From Parasphingorhabdus marina DSM 22363 (GTDB lineage Bacteria; Pseudomonadota; Alphaproteobacteria; Sphingomonadales; Sphingomonadaceae): 64,000 nt of DNA. The stretch is from NCBI RefSeq assembly GCF_900128895.1, contig NZ_FSQW01000001.1, forward strand, positions 372,001 through 436,000, given 5' to 3'. The notes below the pieces were generated by a model. It searched no databases and was not told the origin of the DNA. It was given only the letters and a program-made list of their open reading frames with translations. Position 1 is the first letter of the stretch. Each line of letters opens with the position of its first letter. Of the stretch, positions 44,267 to 53,238 are shown piece after piece. The position numbers and the translations under genes were made by a program.

Positions 44267-45004
44267 CTAGTTCTCGACGTAGATATCCACCGGCACCGTC
44301 AAATCCGCAAAGACCCGCCCGATCGGGGCCATGCTGGTTGCACCCTGGTCGATCTCCATTTCAAGCGCGGACTGCGCAGCCGCACCCCGCAGGACCAGCA
44401 ATACCGTACGGGCCTCGCAAATCGCCGCCTTGGTGATCGTCACCAGCGGGGCATCGCCATCGTCGGGCATGATCCCGACCGCGCGTTTTTCCCTGGGTCC
44501 GTCGAGCGCCTCTTCCATGTCGGCGCTTTGCATGATCCCGGCCGTGCTGCCTTCTTCACCCAGGCCGAGCCAGACCAGATCGGGCGGCCATTTGACATCC
44601 TGCAGCCGGGCATCGGCGGCTGAACCAGCCAGATGATAGTCGTCATTTTCCGTCGCGATCGGAAGGACCCGGGCACCGCGCGTCAGGAACAGCTGCGCCA
44701 GGGCCTTCACATGGCTGCGCGGGTCATCGACCGGCACCAGATAGTCATGGGTCGGGATGATGGTGACATGTTTCCACTTGACCTGCTGTTCGGCCAATGC
44801 CTCGAGTACCGGCATCGCTTCGTCGCTGACCGGCAACGCCAGCAGGGCCTCGCCCCGCGCATCGAGGGCGCTTTCGATGATGAATTTGATATCGCCGGTG
44901 ACCGCTTCAACCAGCTCTGCCGGATCATCAAAATCCCACCATTCGAGCTGTGAATCTTCGCCTTCCGGCAGATCGTCCATGTCCCAGGATTCGGTATCGC
45001 TCAT
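44267..45004 (-). CDS. 6-phosphogluconolactonase-like protein, active-site motifs altered
   Basis: A 245-residue protein of the NagB/6PGL fold: a Rossmann start (LALPVSDEAMPVLEALAEQQ), KHVTIIPTHDYLVPVDDP, PDLVWLGLGEEGSTAGIM and AICEARTVLLVLRGAA. In active 6-phosphogluconolactonases the second segment reads D-E-R and the third G-x-DGHxAS. Here these are H-D-Y and G-E-EGSTAG, so the catalytic His and the Asp are gone. An acidic ~25-residue N-terminus is added. No zwf or edd is adjacent. It may be a non-enzymatic sensor or act on another sugar phosphate. Confidence 0.78.
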   Translation of the reverse strand: MSDTESWDMDDLPEGEDSQLEWWDFDDPAELVEAVTGDIKFIIESALDARGEALLALPVSDEAMPVLEALAEQQVKWKHVTIIPTHDYLVPVDDPRSHVKALAQLFLTRGARVLPIATENDDYHLAGSAADARLQDVKWPPDLVWLGLGEEGSTAGIMQSADMEEALDGPREKRAVGIMPDDGDAPLVTITKAAICEARTVLLVLRGAAAQSALEMEIDQGATSMAPIGRVFADLTVPVDIYVEN

Positions 45005-45197
45005 AAGTCTTTCCGTTGCTGTGCTTTCCCGGCTTCTAGTCGCTGGACCGTTGAGTACAAGAGGAAATCCCGTCCCGATCGGGCGGCGGGTTCGTGGAAC
45101 GGGCCCGACCGTCACGGAAATCCGCCATCCCCGGTTTGACCCCGACCGACAATTCTGTCATGCTGTAATAATACAGTGGTTCAGTCGGGAGGGGCGA

Positions 45198-45947
45198 ATG
45201 ACGAGCGATCTGTTTTTGACGATGCTGATATGGTGGGTTCCGATTCTGCTGATTGTCGGATTGCTCAAGGCTGCCGGAAAGGTCGACCTGTCTCCTGTCT
45301 GGCTGCTGGCATCGATCGGCATTTATGCCGCCTATGCCATGATGGTCTTTTCCGGCATCAAAATACCCGGAGTCGAGAACATGTTCGTCGACCAGAGATA
45401 TAACTGGTCGGGCAAGATACTGGCCATTTCGACCAGTATCATTCTTCTGGTCGCCCTGATCCGGACTTCACCAAAACTGACCTTCGCCGACGCTGGCGTG
45501 ACATGGAAACAAAATGCAGGATCGATCGGGCCAGCGCTGGTGGTCACGGCACTGATGATCGGATTCATCATTGGGCTGCAGCTGCTGGTCAATGACGGCA
45601 CAAATCTGAATGCTGAAACGCTGATCTATCAGGCCACGATTCCGGGGCTGGATGAGGAACTGATGTTTCGGGGGCTATTGCTGCTGACCCTGTCGCTCGC
45701 GGTCACCGGTCAGACATGGACCATCAAGGGCGCAACTGTTCACTGGGGAGCGATCGTTGCGACATTGTTCTTCGCCTGGGGACACAGTGTCTTCATTGTC
45801 GACGGCGCGGTGCAGGCGGACGTGGTGGCCATGGTGATCACCGGCCTGCTCGGCGCGGCCCTGATGTGGATCCGGCTACGCACGGGCAGTATCGTTATGC
45901 CGATCATCGCCCATAATGCGACCAATTTCGCCAATCAGTTCTTCTGA
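45198..45947 (+). CDS. CPBP-family intramembrane metalloprotease
   Basis: A 249-residue membrane protein with about seven helices and the CPBP (Abi/CAAX-protease-like) motifs: EELMFRG (~154-160), FFAWGHSVFI and the terminal AHNATNF. The glutamates and histidines are those of the Rce1-type metal site. Substrate unknown. GGGAGGGG precedes the ATG at 45198. It is convergent with gspI, and unrelated in detail to the second CPBP protein at 54.8 kb. Confidence 0.88.
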   Translation: MTSDLFLTMLIWWVPILLIVGLLKAAGKVDLSPVWLLASIGIYAAYAMMVFSGIKIPGVENMFVDQRYNWSGKILAISTSIILLVALIRTSPKLTFADAGVTWKQNAGSIGPALVVTALMIGFIIGLQLLVNDGTNLNAETLIYQATIPGLDEELMFRGLLLLTLSLAVTGQTWTIKGATVHWGAIVATLFFAWGHSVFIVDGAVQADVVAMVITGLLGAALMWIRLRTGSIVMPIIAHNATNFANQFF

Positions 45948-45952
45948 CGACA

Positions 45953-46387
45953 TCAGGATTCCGGCGGCGTCCCCGGCGGCGGCTGGACATCAAGCACCAG
46001 ACCGGCCGGCCGCAATATGGTCAGCGATGCGGGTGCCCCCGACTCCGGATTGACGGCACCGATATCCACCTGAATGAACCGGCCATCTTCGGTCAGCTTC
46101 GCGCTCTGTGTCCATTGCCAGGTCAGTCCGCCATTTTCCGCCTGTCCCCGGGAGTCTCCCAGAGCCGGCGGCCGCGGATCGGTAAAGATCTCGACCGCCC
46201 GGTTGCGGACAACGGACTGGGCAGTGACCCGCAATTCCAGCTCGGCCGCGTTGCGTGTGGTAAAGGCCTGCAACCGGATCAGCGCCAGTGCGGCGAGACT
46301 GAAGACCGACAGGGCGACGAGCATTTCGATCAGGGTGAAACCGCGTTCGGAAGGCCGGCGATGCAGGATGTTGCGCAGCCCTGTCAT
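45953..46387 (-). CDS. gspI: Type II secretion minor pseudopilin GspI
   Basis: A 144-residue pseudopilin. A 16-residue leader ends at Gly16; mature Phe17 and Glu21 start the hydrophobic helix (FTLIEMLVALSVFSLAALAL). The C-terminal domain matches T2SSI (RNRAVEIFTDPRPP, GLTWQWTQS). It forms part of the pilus tip with GspH/J/K. It overlaps gspH by 4 bp, but no gspJ or gspK follows: the next gene is convergent. Confidence 0.88.
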   Translation of the reverse strand: MTGLRNILHRRPSERGFTLIEMLVALSVFSLAALALIRLQAFTTRNAAELELRVTAQSVVRNRAVEIFTDPRPPALGDSRGQAENGGLTWQWTQSAKLTEDGRFIQVDIGAVNPESGAPASLTILRPAGLVLDVQPPPGTPPES

Positions 46388-46920
46388 TGGTCGTTGCCAT
46401 CCGCCGGACCGTCGGGCCGGCCATCGAGCCGGACATCCCCCATCGGTGCGATGATGATGCGCCGTTCCTGATCCTCACGGGTCAGAATGATTTCTCCCGG
46501 ATCTCCCGGCAATCCGGTGCTTTCAAAACTGATCAGCAGGGATCCGCGATCGCCCAGCGCGGGCGTGATGCCGCTGGCCCAGTTGGTCGAGACAAAGGGC
46601 TTGTCTTCGAGCACCGACCAGCTGCCCTTGCGCCGTTCCAGGAAACTGTAGCCGGAGGAGGTGACCTGAACCGCCATCGGACGAGACTGGAGGATCGCAT
46701 TGTCCCGGAGCGCTGCGGTCCGGGCAGCAAATCGCTGCGCATCTTCTTCGAGAGCATTGCCGCCACTCGAAACCGTCAGCACCACCAGCGACGCGGTCAG
46801 CCCGATGATGAACAGGACGATCATCAGTTCCACCAGCGTGAAACCGGTTTCCCCGTTTTTCCCCGGTCTGTTGTTCCCGGGCCTGTCATTTTCGACATGT
46901 TGTCCGGATACGGAAATCAT
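46384..46920 (-). CDS. gspH: Type II secretion minor pseudopilin GspH
   Basis: A 178-residue GspH/FimT-type pseudopilin. Prepilin cleavage is expected after Gly26, giving mature FTLVELMIVLFIIGLTASLV with Glu5. The globular part has FAARTAALRDNAILQSRPMA. The leader is long; the start at 46920 was taken from several ATGs upstream of it. Together with gspI it makes a two-gene unit with no other T2SS gene nearby; the upstream neighbour is divergent. Confidence 0.85.
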   Translation of the reverse strand: MISVSGQHVENDRPGNNRPGKNGETGFTLVELMIVLFIIGLTASLVVLTVSSGGNALEEDAQRFAARTAALRDNAILQSRPMAVQVTSSGYSFLERRKGSWSVLEDKPFVSTNWASGITPALGDRGSLLISFESTGLPGDPGEIILTREDQERRIIIAPMGDVRLDGRPDGPADGNDQ

Positions 46921-47037
46921 GTGATCAAATTCCTGTCGTCCCCATCCCTCTCTTGCAGAACCGCGGCGGGCCTGCAATGACACTTTTCACGAGTCCCGGG
47001 GCATGCCGGTGATCATAGTTGATGCGGAGATTCCACA

Positions 47038-47835
47038 ATGAGCGAAGTCGTCCTTTACGATAAACAGGACCGGATCGTCACGATCACTCTCAACAAGCCG
47101 GAAACGCGCAATGCCCTGTCCAAGGATTTGTGCGAGGCACTGGTCAGCGCGGTCCGAAAAGCCGATGACGATGTGGGGGTGAGCTGCGTGATCCTCGCCG
47201 CCAGCGGCAAAAGCTTTTCCTCGGGTGGCAATCTCCATGAAATCAAGGCGATGACAGCAGAGCAGAACATGACACCTCTGCAGATCGAGCAATGGTACAA
47301 GACCGGCATTCAGCAGATCCCGCTCGCCATGGCAGACATCTCGGTCCCGGTTATTGCCGCCGTCAACGGCCACGCCATTGGTGCCGGCAATGATCTCGCC
47401 ACCATGTGCGACATGCGCATTGCCGGCGAAGATGCAATTTTTGCCGAAAGCTTTCTGCGCGTCGGAATCATCCCGGGTGACGGCGGAGCCTGGTTGCTGC
47501 CCCGTCTCATCGGACAGGCCCGCGCCAACCAGATGCTGTTCACGGGCGAATTTATCGATGCCCACAAGGCGCTGGACTATGGCCTGGTGTCGGAAGTCCT
47601 GCCCGGTGACAAGCTGCTGGAGCGGGCCCGCGAACTGGCCGGGATGGTGGTCGGCCTGCCGCCGCTGGCGATCCGCAAGACCAAGGAACTGGTGCGGACC
47701 GCACAAAGTGTAACGCTGAAGGAAAATCTGGATCAGGCTGCCCTGTTCCAGGGTGTGCTGCAGCAGCTCGAAGACCATCAGGAAGCGATTGATGCCATCC
47801 TGGAAAAACGCAAACCGGTGTTCAGGGGGAAATGA
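47038..47835 (+). CDS. Crotonase-family protein with non-canonical active site
   Basis: A 265-residue enoyl-CoA hydratase/isomerase fold protein. The oxyanion segments SSGGNLHEIK and NGHAIGAGNDLATMCD are clear. Of the two hydratase glutamates, the one in GGGxE is replaced by Asp (GAGND), and the one in the PE position is Phe (AESFLRVG), while PGDGG brings an Asp. It is therefore more likely an isomerase or other crotonase activity than a standard hydratase. It overlaps the alkylsulfatase gene by 4 bp. Confidence 0.88.
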   Translation: MSEVVLYDKQDRIVTITLNKPETRNALSKDLCEALVSAVRKADDDVGVSCVILAASGKSFSSGGNLHEIKAMTAEQNMTPLQIEQWYKTGIQQIPLAMADISVPVIAAVNGHAIGAGNDLATMCDMRIAGEDAIFAESFLRVGIIPGDGGAWLLPRLIGQARANQMLFTGEFIDAHKALDYGLVSEVLPGDKLLERARELAGMVVGLPPLAIRKTKELVRTAQSVTLKENLDQAALFQGVLQQLEDHQEAIDAILEKRKPVFRGK

Positions 47836-49943
47836 ACATGACGAAACGACTGCCCAATGCCAGACTGTTGTCAGCCGGCATGCTCCTTGCCGCAACGCCG
47901 CTGATACTGGCCGCCGCGCAAGAGCAAACTGGCCAGGAAACCGCAACAGGTCCCGAGGCCATTGACATTCCGGCCAGCGAAGCCGCCACCGCGCAACCCG
48001 CAGCAACTGTTCAGCCAGCGCCTCCGCCAGTAGCGGAACCTTCGGGTTATCAGCCGCCATCCGGCATCGCCATGCCGGCCACCCGGGCGGCCAATGCCGA
48101 AGTCGCAGCCAGGCTCCCGATTGATAACCAGAGCGATTTCAATAATGCCAATCGCGGTTTTCTGGCCAAAATCGAAGAACCGCAGATCCTCAACGAGGAC
48201 GGCAGCGTGGCGTGGGAAGTGGGCCAGTTTGATTTTGTCAAGGACGCCGCACCGGACACTGTCAATCCTTCGCTCTGGCGCCAGAGCAAGCTCAACAGCA
48301 TTCACGGCCTGTTCGAAGTCACCGAAGGCATCTACCAGATTCGCGGCTATGACCTGGCCCAGATGACCCTGATCAAGGGCACGACCGGCTGGATCGTGAT
48401 TGACCCGCTGACCACCCCTGCCCCGGCCAGAGCCGGACTGGCACTGGCCAATGCCACGCTCGGCGCGCGGCCGGTCCAGGCCGTGATTTTCACCCATAGC
48501 CACGGCGACCATTTTGGCGGTGTCAGCGGTGTCCTGGACCCGGCTGACCAGCGGTTGCGCAATGTGCCAATCATTGCGCCGCATGGCTTCCTGCGCGAAT
48601 CGATTGGCGAAAATGTGCTTGCCGGGACCGCCATGAACCGGCGCGTGCAATTTCAGTTCGGAACGAATTTGCCAGCAGGTCCGGCCGGACATGTCGGCAC
48701 CGGTCTGGGGCAGGTGCTCTCTCAGGGCGATCTGTCTCTCTATCCTCCGACCCGAACAATCTCCAAGGACGGCGAGACCATGGAAATTGACGGAATCCAA
48801 TTCGAGTTCATGGATGCGGGCGAGACGGAAGCCCCTGCGGAACTGGTCTTTTACCTGCCGTCGTTCAGGGCCCTGCACACTGCAGAGGTGGTCACCCGCA
48901 ATTTCCACAACGTCCTGACTCCCCGCGGGGCACTGGTTCGCGACACGCTCAAATGGAGCAAGGTGATCGACGACATGCTGGCGCGCTATGGCGACAAGTC
49001 GGATGTGCTGGTGGCGTCGCACCACTGGCCGACATGGGGTGCGGTAAATGTCGAAACGGCGCTGAAAAATCAGCGCGATCTGTATCGCTATGTCCATGAC
49101 CAGACCCTGCGTCAGGCCAATCAGGGCGCCACGATGCATGAGATTGCGGAGAATATTGGCGAGCCGGATTTTGCGGCCACCGACTTCGGTGTGCGCGGTT
49201 ATTACGGCACGTTCAATCACAACAGCAAGGCGGTCTACCAGCGTTATTTTGGCTGGTGGGATGGCGTACCGGCCCATTATCACCAGCTGCCCCCGGCCGA
49301 GGAATCGCGCAAATATGTCGCGGCCATGGGCGGACCGGTCAAAGCACTGAATGTCGGCCAGACCGCGTTCAATTCCGGAGACTTCCGCTGGGCCGCCACG
49401 GTGTTCAATCATCTCGTCTTTGCCAATCCCGGAGATATTGTCGCAAAACAGTGGCTGGCTTCCACCTATGAGCAGCTGGGCTTTCAGGCCGAGGCGGGCA
49501 CCTGGCGCAACATCTATCTGACCGGCGCGAAGGAGTTGCGCGAAGGCAATGTCCGCGGCGAGAATGTTGCGACCACCAATGCCCGTGTCCTCAACTCGAT
49601 TCCGGCAATTGATCTTTTCGATGCGATGGCAGCGCGGTTCAATCCGGCAAAAATGCGCGGAGCCGGCGGCGTCATTCAATTCACATTTCCTGACCGCAAC
49701 GAAGCCGTGAGCGTGGATCTGGGCAGCAGCGTCATGTTCCCGCGTGACGGAACGCGCGAGCTCTCTTCCACCCAGGTCACCGTCAGTCGGACCAATTTCA
49801 CGCGCATGCTGATGCAGGAAGTGCAGCCCTCTGATCTGATCGTGTCCGGTGAAATGCGGGTGCTCGGCAATGTCATTCTGATGGCCCAGATGTTCGGCGC
49901 GCTGGATCCTGTTGATCCGCAATTTGATATTGTGACGCCATGA
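47832..49943 (+). CDS. Secreted alkyl/aryl sulfatase (SdsA1-type metallo-beta-lactamase fold)
   Basis: A 703-residue protein with a signal peptide (to about residue 29), then an Ala/Pro-rich linker of ~40 residues. The binuclear-zinc domain follows with THSHGDHFGGVSG near residue 219-231, the downstream DVLVASHHWPTWG, a dimerisation region, and a C-terminal SCP2-like domain. Members hydrolyse primary alkyl sulfates such as dodecyl sulfate to alcohols, which then feed beta-oxidation. ATG 47832 overlaps the previous stop; ATG 47838 has the better SD spacing. Confidence 0.94.
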   Translation: MNMTKRLPNARLLSAGMLLAATPLILAAAQEQTGQETATGPEAIDIPASEAATAQPAATVQPAPPPVAEPSGYQPPSGIAMPATRAANAEVAARLPIDNQSDFNNANRGFLAKIEEPQILNEDGSVAWEVGQFDFVKDAAPDTVNPSLWRQSKLNSIHGLFEVTEGIYQIRGYDLAQMTLIKGTTGWIVIDPLTTPAPARAGLALANATLGARPVQAVIFTHSHGDHFGGVSGVLDPADQRLRNVPIIAPHGFLRESIGENVLAGTAMNRRVQFQFGTNLPAGPAGHVGTGLGQVLSQGDLSLYPPTRTISKDGETMEIDGIQFEFMDAGETEAPAELVFYLPSFRALHTAEVVTRNFHNVLTPRGALVRDTLKWSKVIDDMLARYGDKSDVLVASHHWPTWGAVNVETALKNQRDLYRYVHDQTLRQANQGATMHEIAENIGEPDFAATDFGVRGYYGTFNHNSKAVYQRYFGWWDGVPAHYHQLPPAEESRKYVAAMGGPVKALNVGQTAFNSGDFRWAATVFNHLVFANPGDIVAKQWLASTYEQLGFQAEAGTWRNIYLTGAKELREGNVRGENVATTNARVLNSIPAIDLFDAMAARFNPAKMRGAGGVIQFTFPDRNEAVSVDLGSSVMFPRDGTRELSSTQVTVSRTNFTRMLMQEVQPSDLIVSGEMRVLGNVILMAQMFGALDPVDPQFDIVTP

Positions 49944-49975
49944 ACAGACACGAGATACCGGCAAGAAAGACCTGA

Positions 49976-51133
49976 ATGATGCAGCGTTTCAGTTTTCCCG
50001 TAGTCCAGCCAGATCCCGCACTGGAAGACCTCCGCGCGGAATTGCAGGGCTTTTTGCGTGAAGAGTTGAATGCCGGAAATTTCCGTCCTGAACCGGAGTG
50101 CTGGATGGCTTCGGCCGATCCGGAATTTTCAAAGAAAATGGGCACACGGGGCTGGATCGGCCTGACCTGGTCCAAACAATATGGTGGCCAGGGAAAATCG
50201 GCGCTCGAGCGCTATATCGTCACCGAGGAAACGCTGCGGGCAGGTGCGCCGGTGGGGGCGCACTGGATTGCCGATCGTCAGCATGCGCCGATGCTGCTCG
50301 AACATGGCACCGAGGAACAGAAGCTGGATATCCTTCCACGCATTGCTGCAGGTGAATGTTATTTCGCGATCGGTCTGAGCGAACCGGGGGCCGGGTCCGA
50401 TCTCGCCAATGTGAAAACCCGGGCCGAGAAAGTCGCCGACGGCTGGAAAATCAATGGCCAGAAAATCTGGTCCTCTGGCGCGCATATGTCGCACTATATG
50501 GTCGCCTTGCTCCGCACCTCGCCAGCCGATGGCCGCAACCGTCATGTCGGCCTGTCGCAGATCATGATCGACCTCAGTCTGCCCGGTGTCACGATCCGGC
50601 CAATCACCGATCTGTCCGGCGACGCCCATTTCAACGAGGTCTATTTCGAGGATGTCATCGTCCCGGACGATTGTCTGCTTGGCGAAGAAGGCGGCGGCTG
50701 GAAACAGGTCACCGGGGAACTGGCCATGGAACGCTCCGGTCCCGAGCGATTCCTGTCGAGCTACATCACGCTCGAAACCGCGCTCTACCAGTTGCAGGGC
50801 AAGCTGGGTTCCGACAGCCAGGCCCGGCTGGGGAAACTGGTCGCCAGTCTGCGCACACTCAAGGGCATGTCCTGGGGCATTGCCAATCTGCTCCACCAGG
50901 GGATTTCACCGGAAACCGAAGCGGCGCTGGTCAAGGATCTCGGCAACCGGCTCGAGAATGACCTCACCCAGCAAGTCCGTGCGATGCTCAATGATCTGCC
51001 GGCGGAGGAGTGGAGCGACGAGATGCGGCGGATTATCAATATCGGTGTCCTGCGATCACCGCCCAACACGCTGCGCGGCGGGACCACCGAAGTCATGCGC
51101 GGCATCACCGCCCGCCAGCTGGGTCTGAGATAG
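49976..51133 (+). CDS. Acyl-CoA dehydrogenase, probable catalytic subunit
   Basis: A 385-residue FAD flavoprotein of the FadE type. Central signatures: YFAIGLSEPGAGSDLANVKT, GWKINGQKIWSSGAHMSHYM, the FNEVYFEDV segment, and the C-terminal GGTTEVMRGITARQLGLR. Its partner follows after 9 bp. Such side-by-side large and small ACAD genes are the layout of heteromeric (alpha2beta2) enzymes of steroid and similar CoA esters in actinobacteria; this is inferred, not shown. Confidence 0.92.
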   Translation: MMQRFSFPVVQPDPALEDLRAELQGFLREELNAGNFRPEPECWMASADPEFSKKMGTRGWIGLTWSKQYGGQGKSALERYIVTEETLRAGAPVGAHWIADRQHAPMLLEHGTEEQKLDILPRIAAGECYFAIGLSEPGAGSDLANVKTRAEKVADGWKINGQKIWSSGAHMSHYMVALLRTSPADGRNRHVGLSQIMIDLSLPGVTIRPITDLSGDAHFNEVYFEDVIVPDDCLLGEEGGGWKQVTGELAMERSGPERFLSSYITLETALYQLQGKLGSDSQARLGKLVASLRTLKGMSWGIANLLHQGISPETEAALVKDLGNRLENDLTQQVRAMLNDLPAEEWSDEMRRIINIGVLRSPPNTLRGGTTEVMRGITARQLGLR

Positions 51134-51142
51134 GAGCGGCGG

Positions 51143-52159
51143 ATGATCAACACCGAAGGCATGGTCGCGGAAACCGCGGCAAAGATTTTCACCGACCTGT
51201 GCGGGCGCGAAATCCCGCATCAGGCAGAAGCCGGCGCCTATCCGCAAGAGCTGTGGGATGCGCTGGTCGAGAACGGCCTGCTCCTGGCATGGGTCAGCGA
51301 GGACAATGGCGGATTCGCCGCCGAGCCGGATGAAATATTCGGCGCGATCTGGGCGTCGGTACAGGCCGCATCTCCGGTACCCTTTGCGGAAACGCTGCTC
51401 GCCAACCACATGCTCGATCAGGCCGGACTGGCACCCGCCAGTGGCAGCGCCAGTTTCGCTTTTTCCGGAGCAGATATCCCGTTCGGCGGGCAGGTGGAGC
51501 AGATCGTGCTGTTCGATGCAAAACAGGGGACTATCAGCCTGTTCGACAATCCGGCTGATGAGCGAAGGCATGTCGATTCGCTGTCTCCCGATGGTGCAAC
51601 CCGGTTTGATCCTGCCGGCAAGGCGGCGCTTGCAAGCGCGAAGACCAATTTCACAGGCCGCGCGTTCGAGGCACTCATCCTGACGGTGCGGGCGGTCCAG
51701 ATGGCTTCCGCGATCGAAGCCGCGCTCAACCTGTCCATCGCCCATGTCTCCGAACGCGAACAATTTGGCCGGCCATTGTCAAAATTTCAGGCCATCCAGC
51801 ATCAACTGGCCGTTGCCGCTTCCGAAAGCGCCGCCGCAACCATGGCTGCAACCCAGGCCGCCAGCGCCTGCGCCCGGAATGGGAATGATCCGGCAAAGGC
51901 CTGGCACGAAGCGGTCATCGCCAAGGTCCAGATCAGCCACAGCGTCGAAGCCGTCACCGTGCCCTTCCATCAGGTGCATGGCGCGATGGGATATACCCAG
52001 GAATATGACCTGCACCACTATACAAGGCGTCTCTGGGCGTGGCGCGACGCGCTCGGTAATGAACATCACTGGTCCCGGCTGCTGGGCGCGGAGCTTGCCG
52101 TAGCGTCACCCGACCAGATCTGGAAAGGCGTGACAACGGGCGAGTGGATTGCTAGTTAA
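51143..52159 (+). CDS. Acyl-CoA dehydrogenase, probable partner subunit
   Basis: A 338-residue protein of the acyl-CoA dehydrogenase family, shorter and more divergent than its neighbour. The C-terminal helical domain is typical (HVSEREQFGRPLSKFQAIQH, HGAMGYTQEYDLHHYTRRLW), while the middle FAD-binding part is reduced. TAGGAG gives a good ribosome site. Its stop codon lies within the palindrome at 52156-52171. Confidence 0.9.
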   Translation: MINTEGMVAETAAKIFTDLCGREIPHQAEAGAYPQELWDALVENGLLLAWVSEDNGGFAAEPDEIFGAIWASVQAASPVPFAETLLANHMLDQAGLAPASGSASFAFSGADIPFGGQVEQIVLFDAKQGTISLFDNPADERRHVDSLSPDGATRFDPAGKAALASAKTNFTGRAFEALILTVRAVQMASAIEAALNLSIAHVSEREQFGRPLSKFQAIQHQLAVAASESAAATMAATQAASACARNGNDPAKAWHEAVIAKVQISHSVEAVTVPFHQVHGAMGYTQEYDLHHYTRRLWAWRDALGNEHHWSRLLGAELAVASPDQIWKGVTTGEWIAS

Positions 52160-52171
52160 TCGCGCGATTAA
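52156..52171. promoter_or_regulatory. Perfect palindrome TTAATCGCGCGATTAA, candidate operator O1
   Basis: A 16-bp perfect palindrome between the ACAD pair and the nitronate-monooxygenase-like gene (start 52259). The same outer frame TTAAT-N6-ATTAA recurs at 60377-60392 in the other promoter region of this cluster, so it is probably the binding site of a TetR- or GntR-like regulator encoded elsewhere. Confidence 0.6.
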
Positions 52172-52258
52172 ACTGATTCCCGGCCGGGGCTTGCAAGCGT
52201 CCAGTCGTTCCATGAACAGCCCGGCCACGAGCGGTCCGGAAAGCGAGGAGCAAATCTC

Positions 52259-53236
52259 ATGAAAACACGTATCACCGAATTATTTGGCATCGAGCATCCG
52301 ATCATCCAGGGCGGCATGCATTATGTCGGATTTGCGGAACTCGCAGCCGCCGTGTCCGAAGCCGGCGGATTGGGGATCATTACCGGACTGACCCAGAAGA
52401 CGCCGGAAGATCTTGACAAGGAAATCAAGAAGGCGAAGGAGCTGACCGACAAGCCGATTGGGGTCAACCTCACCTTCCTGCCAATTACCACCGCGCCGGA
52501 CTATCCCGGCTATATCGACGCGATTGTCGGCAACGGCATCAAGGCAGTCGAAACCGCAGGCAATAATCCCCAGCAATATCTCCCGAAGCTCAAGGAAAAT
52601 GGCGTCAAGGTGATCCACAAGTGCACCGCCGTGCGTCATGCGCTCAAGGCCCAGAAAATTGGCTGTGACGCCGTATCGGTCGACGGTTTCGAATGTGGCG
52701 GCCATCCCGGCGAGGACGATATTCCGAACATGATCCTGTTGCCCCGTGCCGCGGATGAGCTGGACATTCCGTTCGTTTCCTCGGGCGGACAGGCTGATGC
52801 CCGCTCGCTGGTCGCCTCGCTTGCGATGGGCGCAGAAGGCATGAACATGGGCACGCGGTTCATTGCGACCAAGGAAGCCCCGGTGCACCAGAATGTGAAG
52901 GATGCGATTGTCGCCGCCAGCGAGCTGGACACCCGGCTCGTCATGCGTCCGCTGCGCAATACCGAGCGCGTGCTCAACAATGCCGCAGTCGAGAAGCTGC
53001 TCGCCAAGGAAAAGGAACTGGGCGACAGCATCCAGTTCCAGGACATCATGGAAGAAGTGGCTGGCGTCTATCCCAGCATCATGATGGAAGGCGACATGGA
53101 CAAGGGTGCGTGGAGCTGCGGCATGGTCGCAGGCCTGATCAACGACATCCCGACCTGCAAGGAGCTGATCGACGGGATCATGGCCGATGCCGACAAGATC
53201 ATCAATGACCGCCTGAAAGGCTTCCAGGCCGCCTGA
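52259..53236 (+). CDS. Nitronate monooxygenase family / NADH:quinone reductase-like flavoprotein
   Basis: A 325-residue FMN TIM-barrel protein. It has the class II signatures GVNLTFLPIT, YIDAIVGNGIKAVETAGNNP, VIHKCTAVRHALKAQ, DGFECGGHPGEDD and NMGTRFIATKEAPVHQNVK, as in the Pseudomonas PA1024 NADH:quinone reductase that was first annotated as a nitronate monooxygenase. It also shares its general fold with the steroid enzyme IpdC. GAGGAG ribosome site. The gene starts a second transcript after O1 and is followed 2 bp later by an SDR gene. Confidence 0.92.
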   Translation: MKTRITELFGIEHPIIQGGMHYVGFAELAAAVSEAGGLGIITGLTQKTPEDLDKEIKKAKELTDKPIGVNLTFLPITTAPDYPGYIDAIVGNGIKAVETAGNNPQQYLPKLKENGVKVIHKCTAVRHALKAQKIGCDAVSVDGFECGGHPGEDDIPNMILLPRAADELDIPFVSSGGQADARSLVASLAMGAEGMNMGTRFIATKEAPVHQNVKDAIVAASELDTRLVMRPLRNTERVLNNAAVEKLLAKEKELGDSIQFQDIMEEVAGVYPSIMMEGDMDKGAWSCGMVAGLINDIPTCKELIDGIMADADKIINDRLKGFQAA

Positions 53237-53238
53237 TC

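Noticed and set aside
47871-49964. Long open frame (697 codons) antisense to the alkylsulfatase
   Set aside because: Same reason: the sulfatase has a signal peptide, zinc motif and family length; the antisense translation has no recognisable domain.
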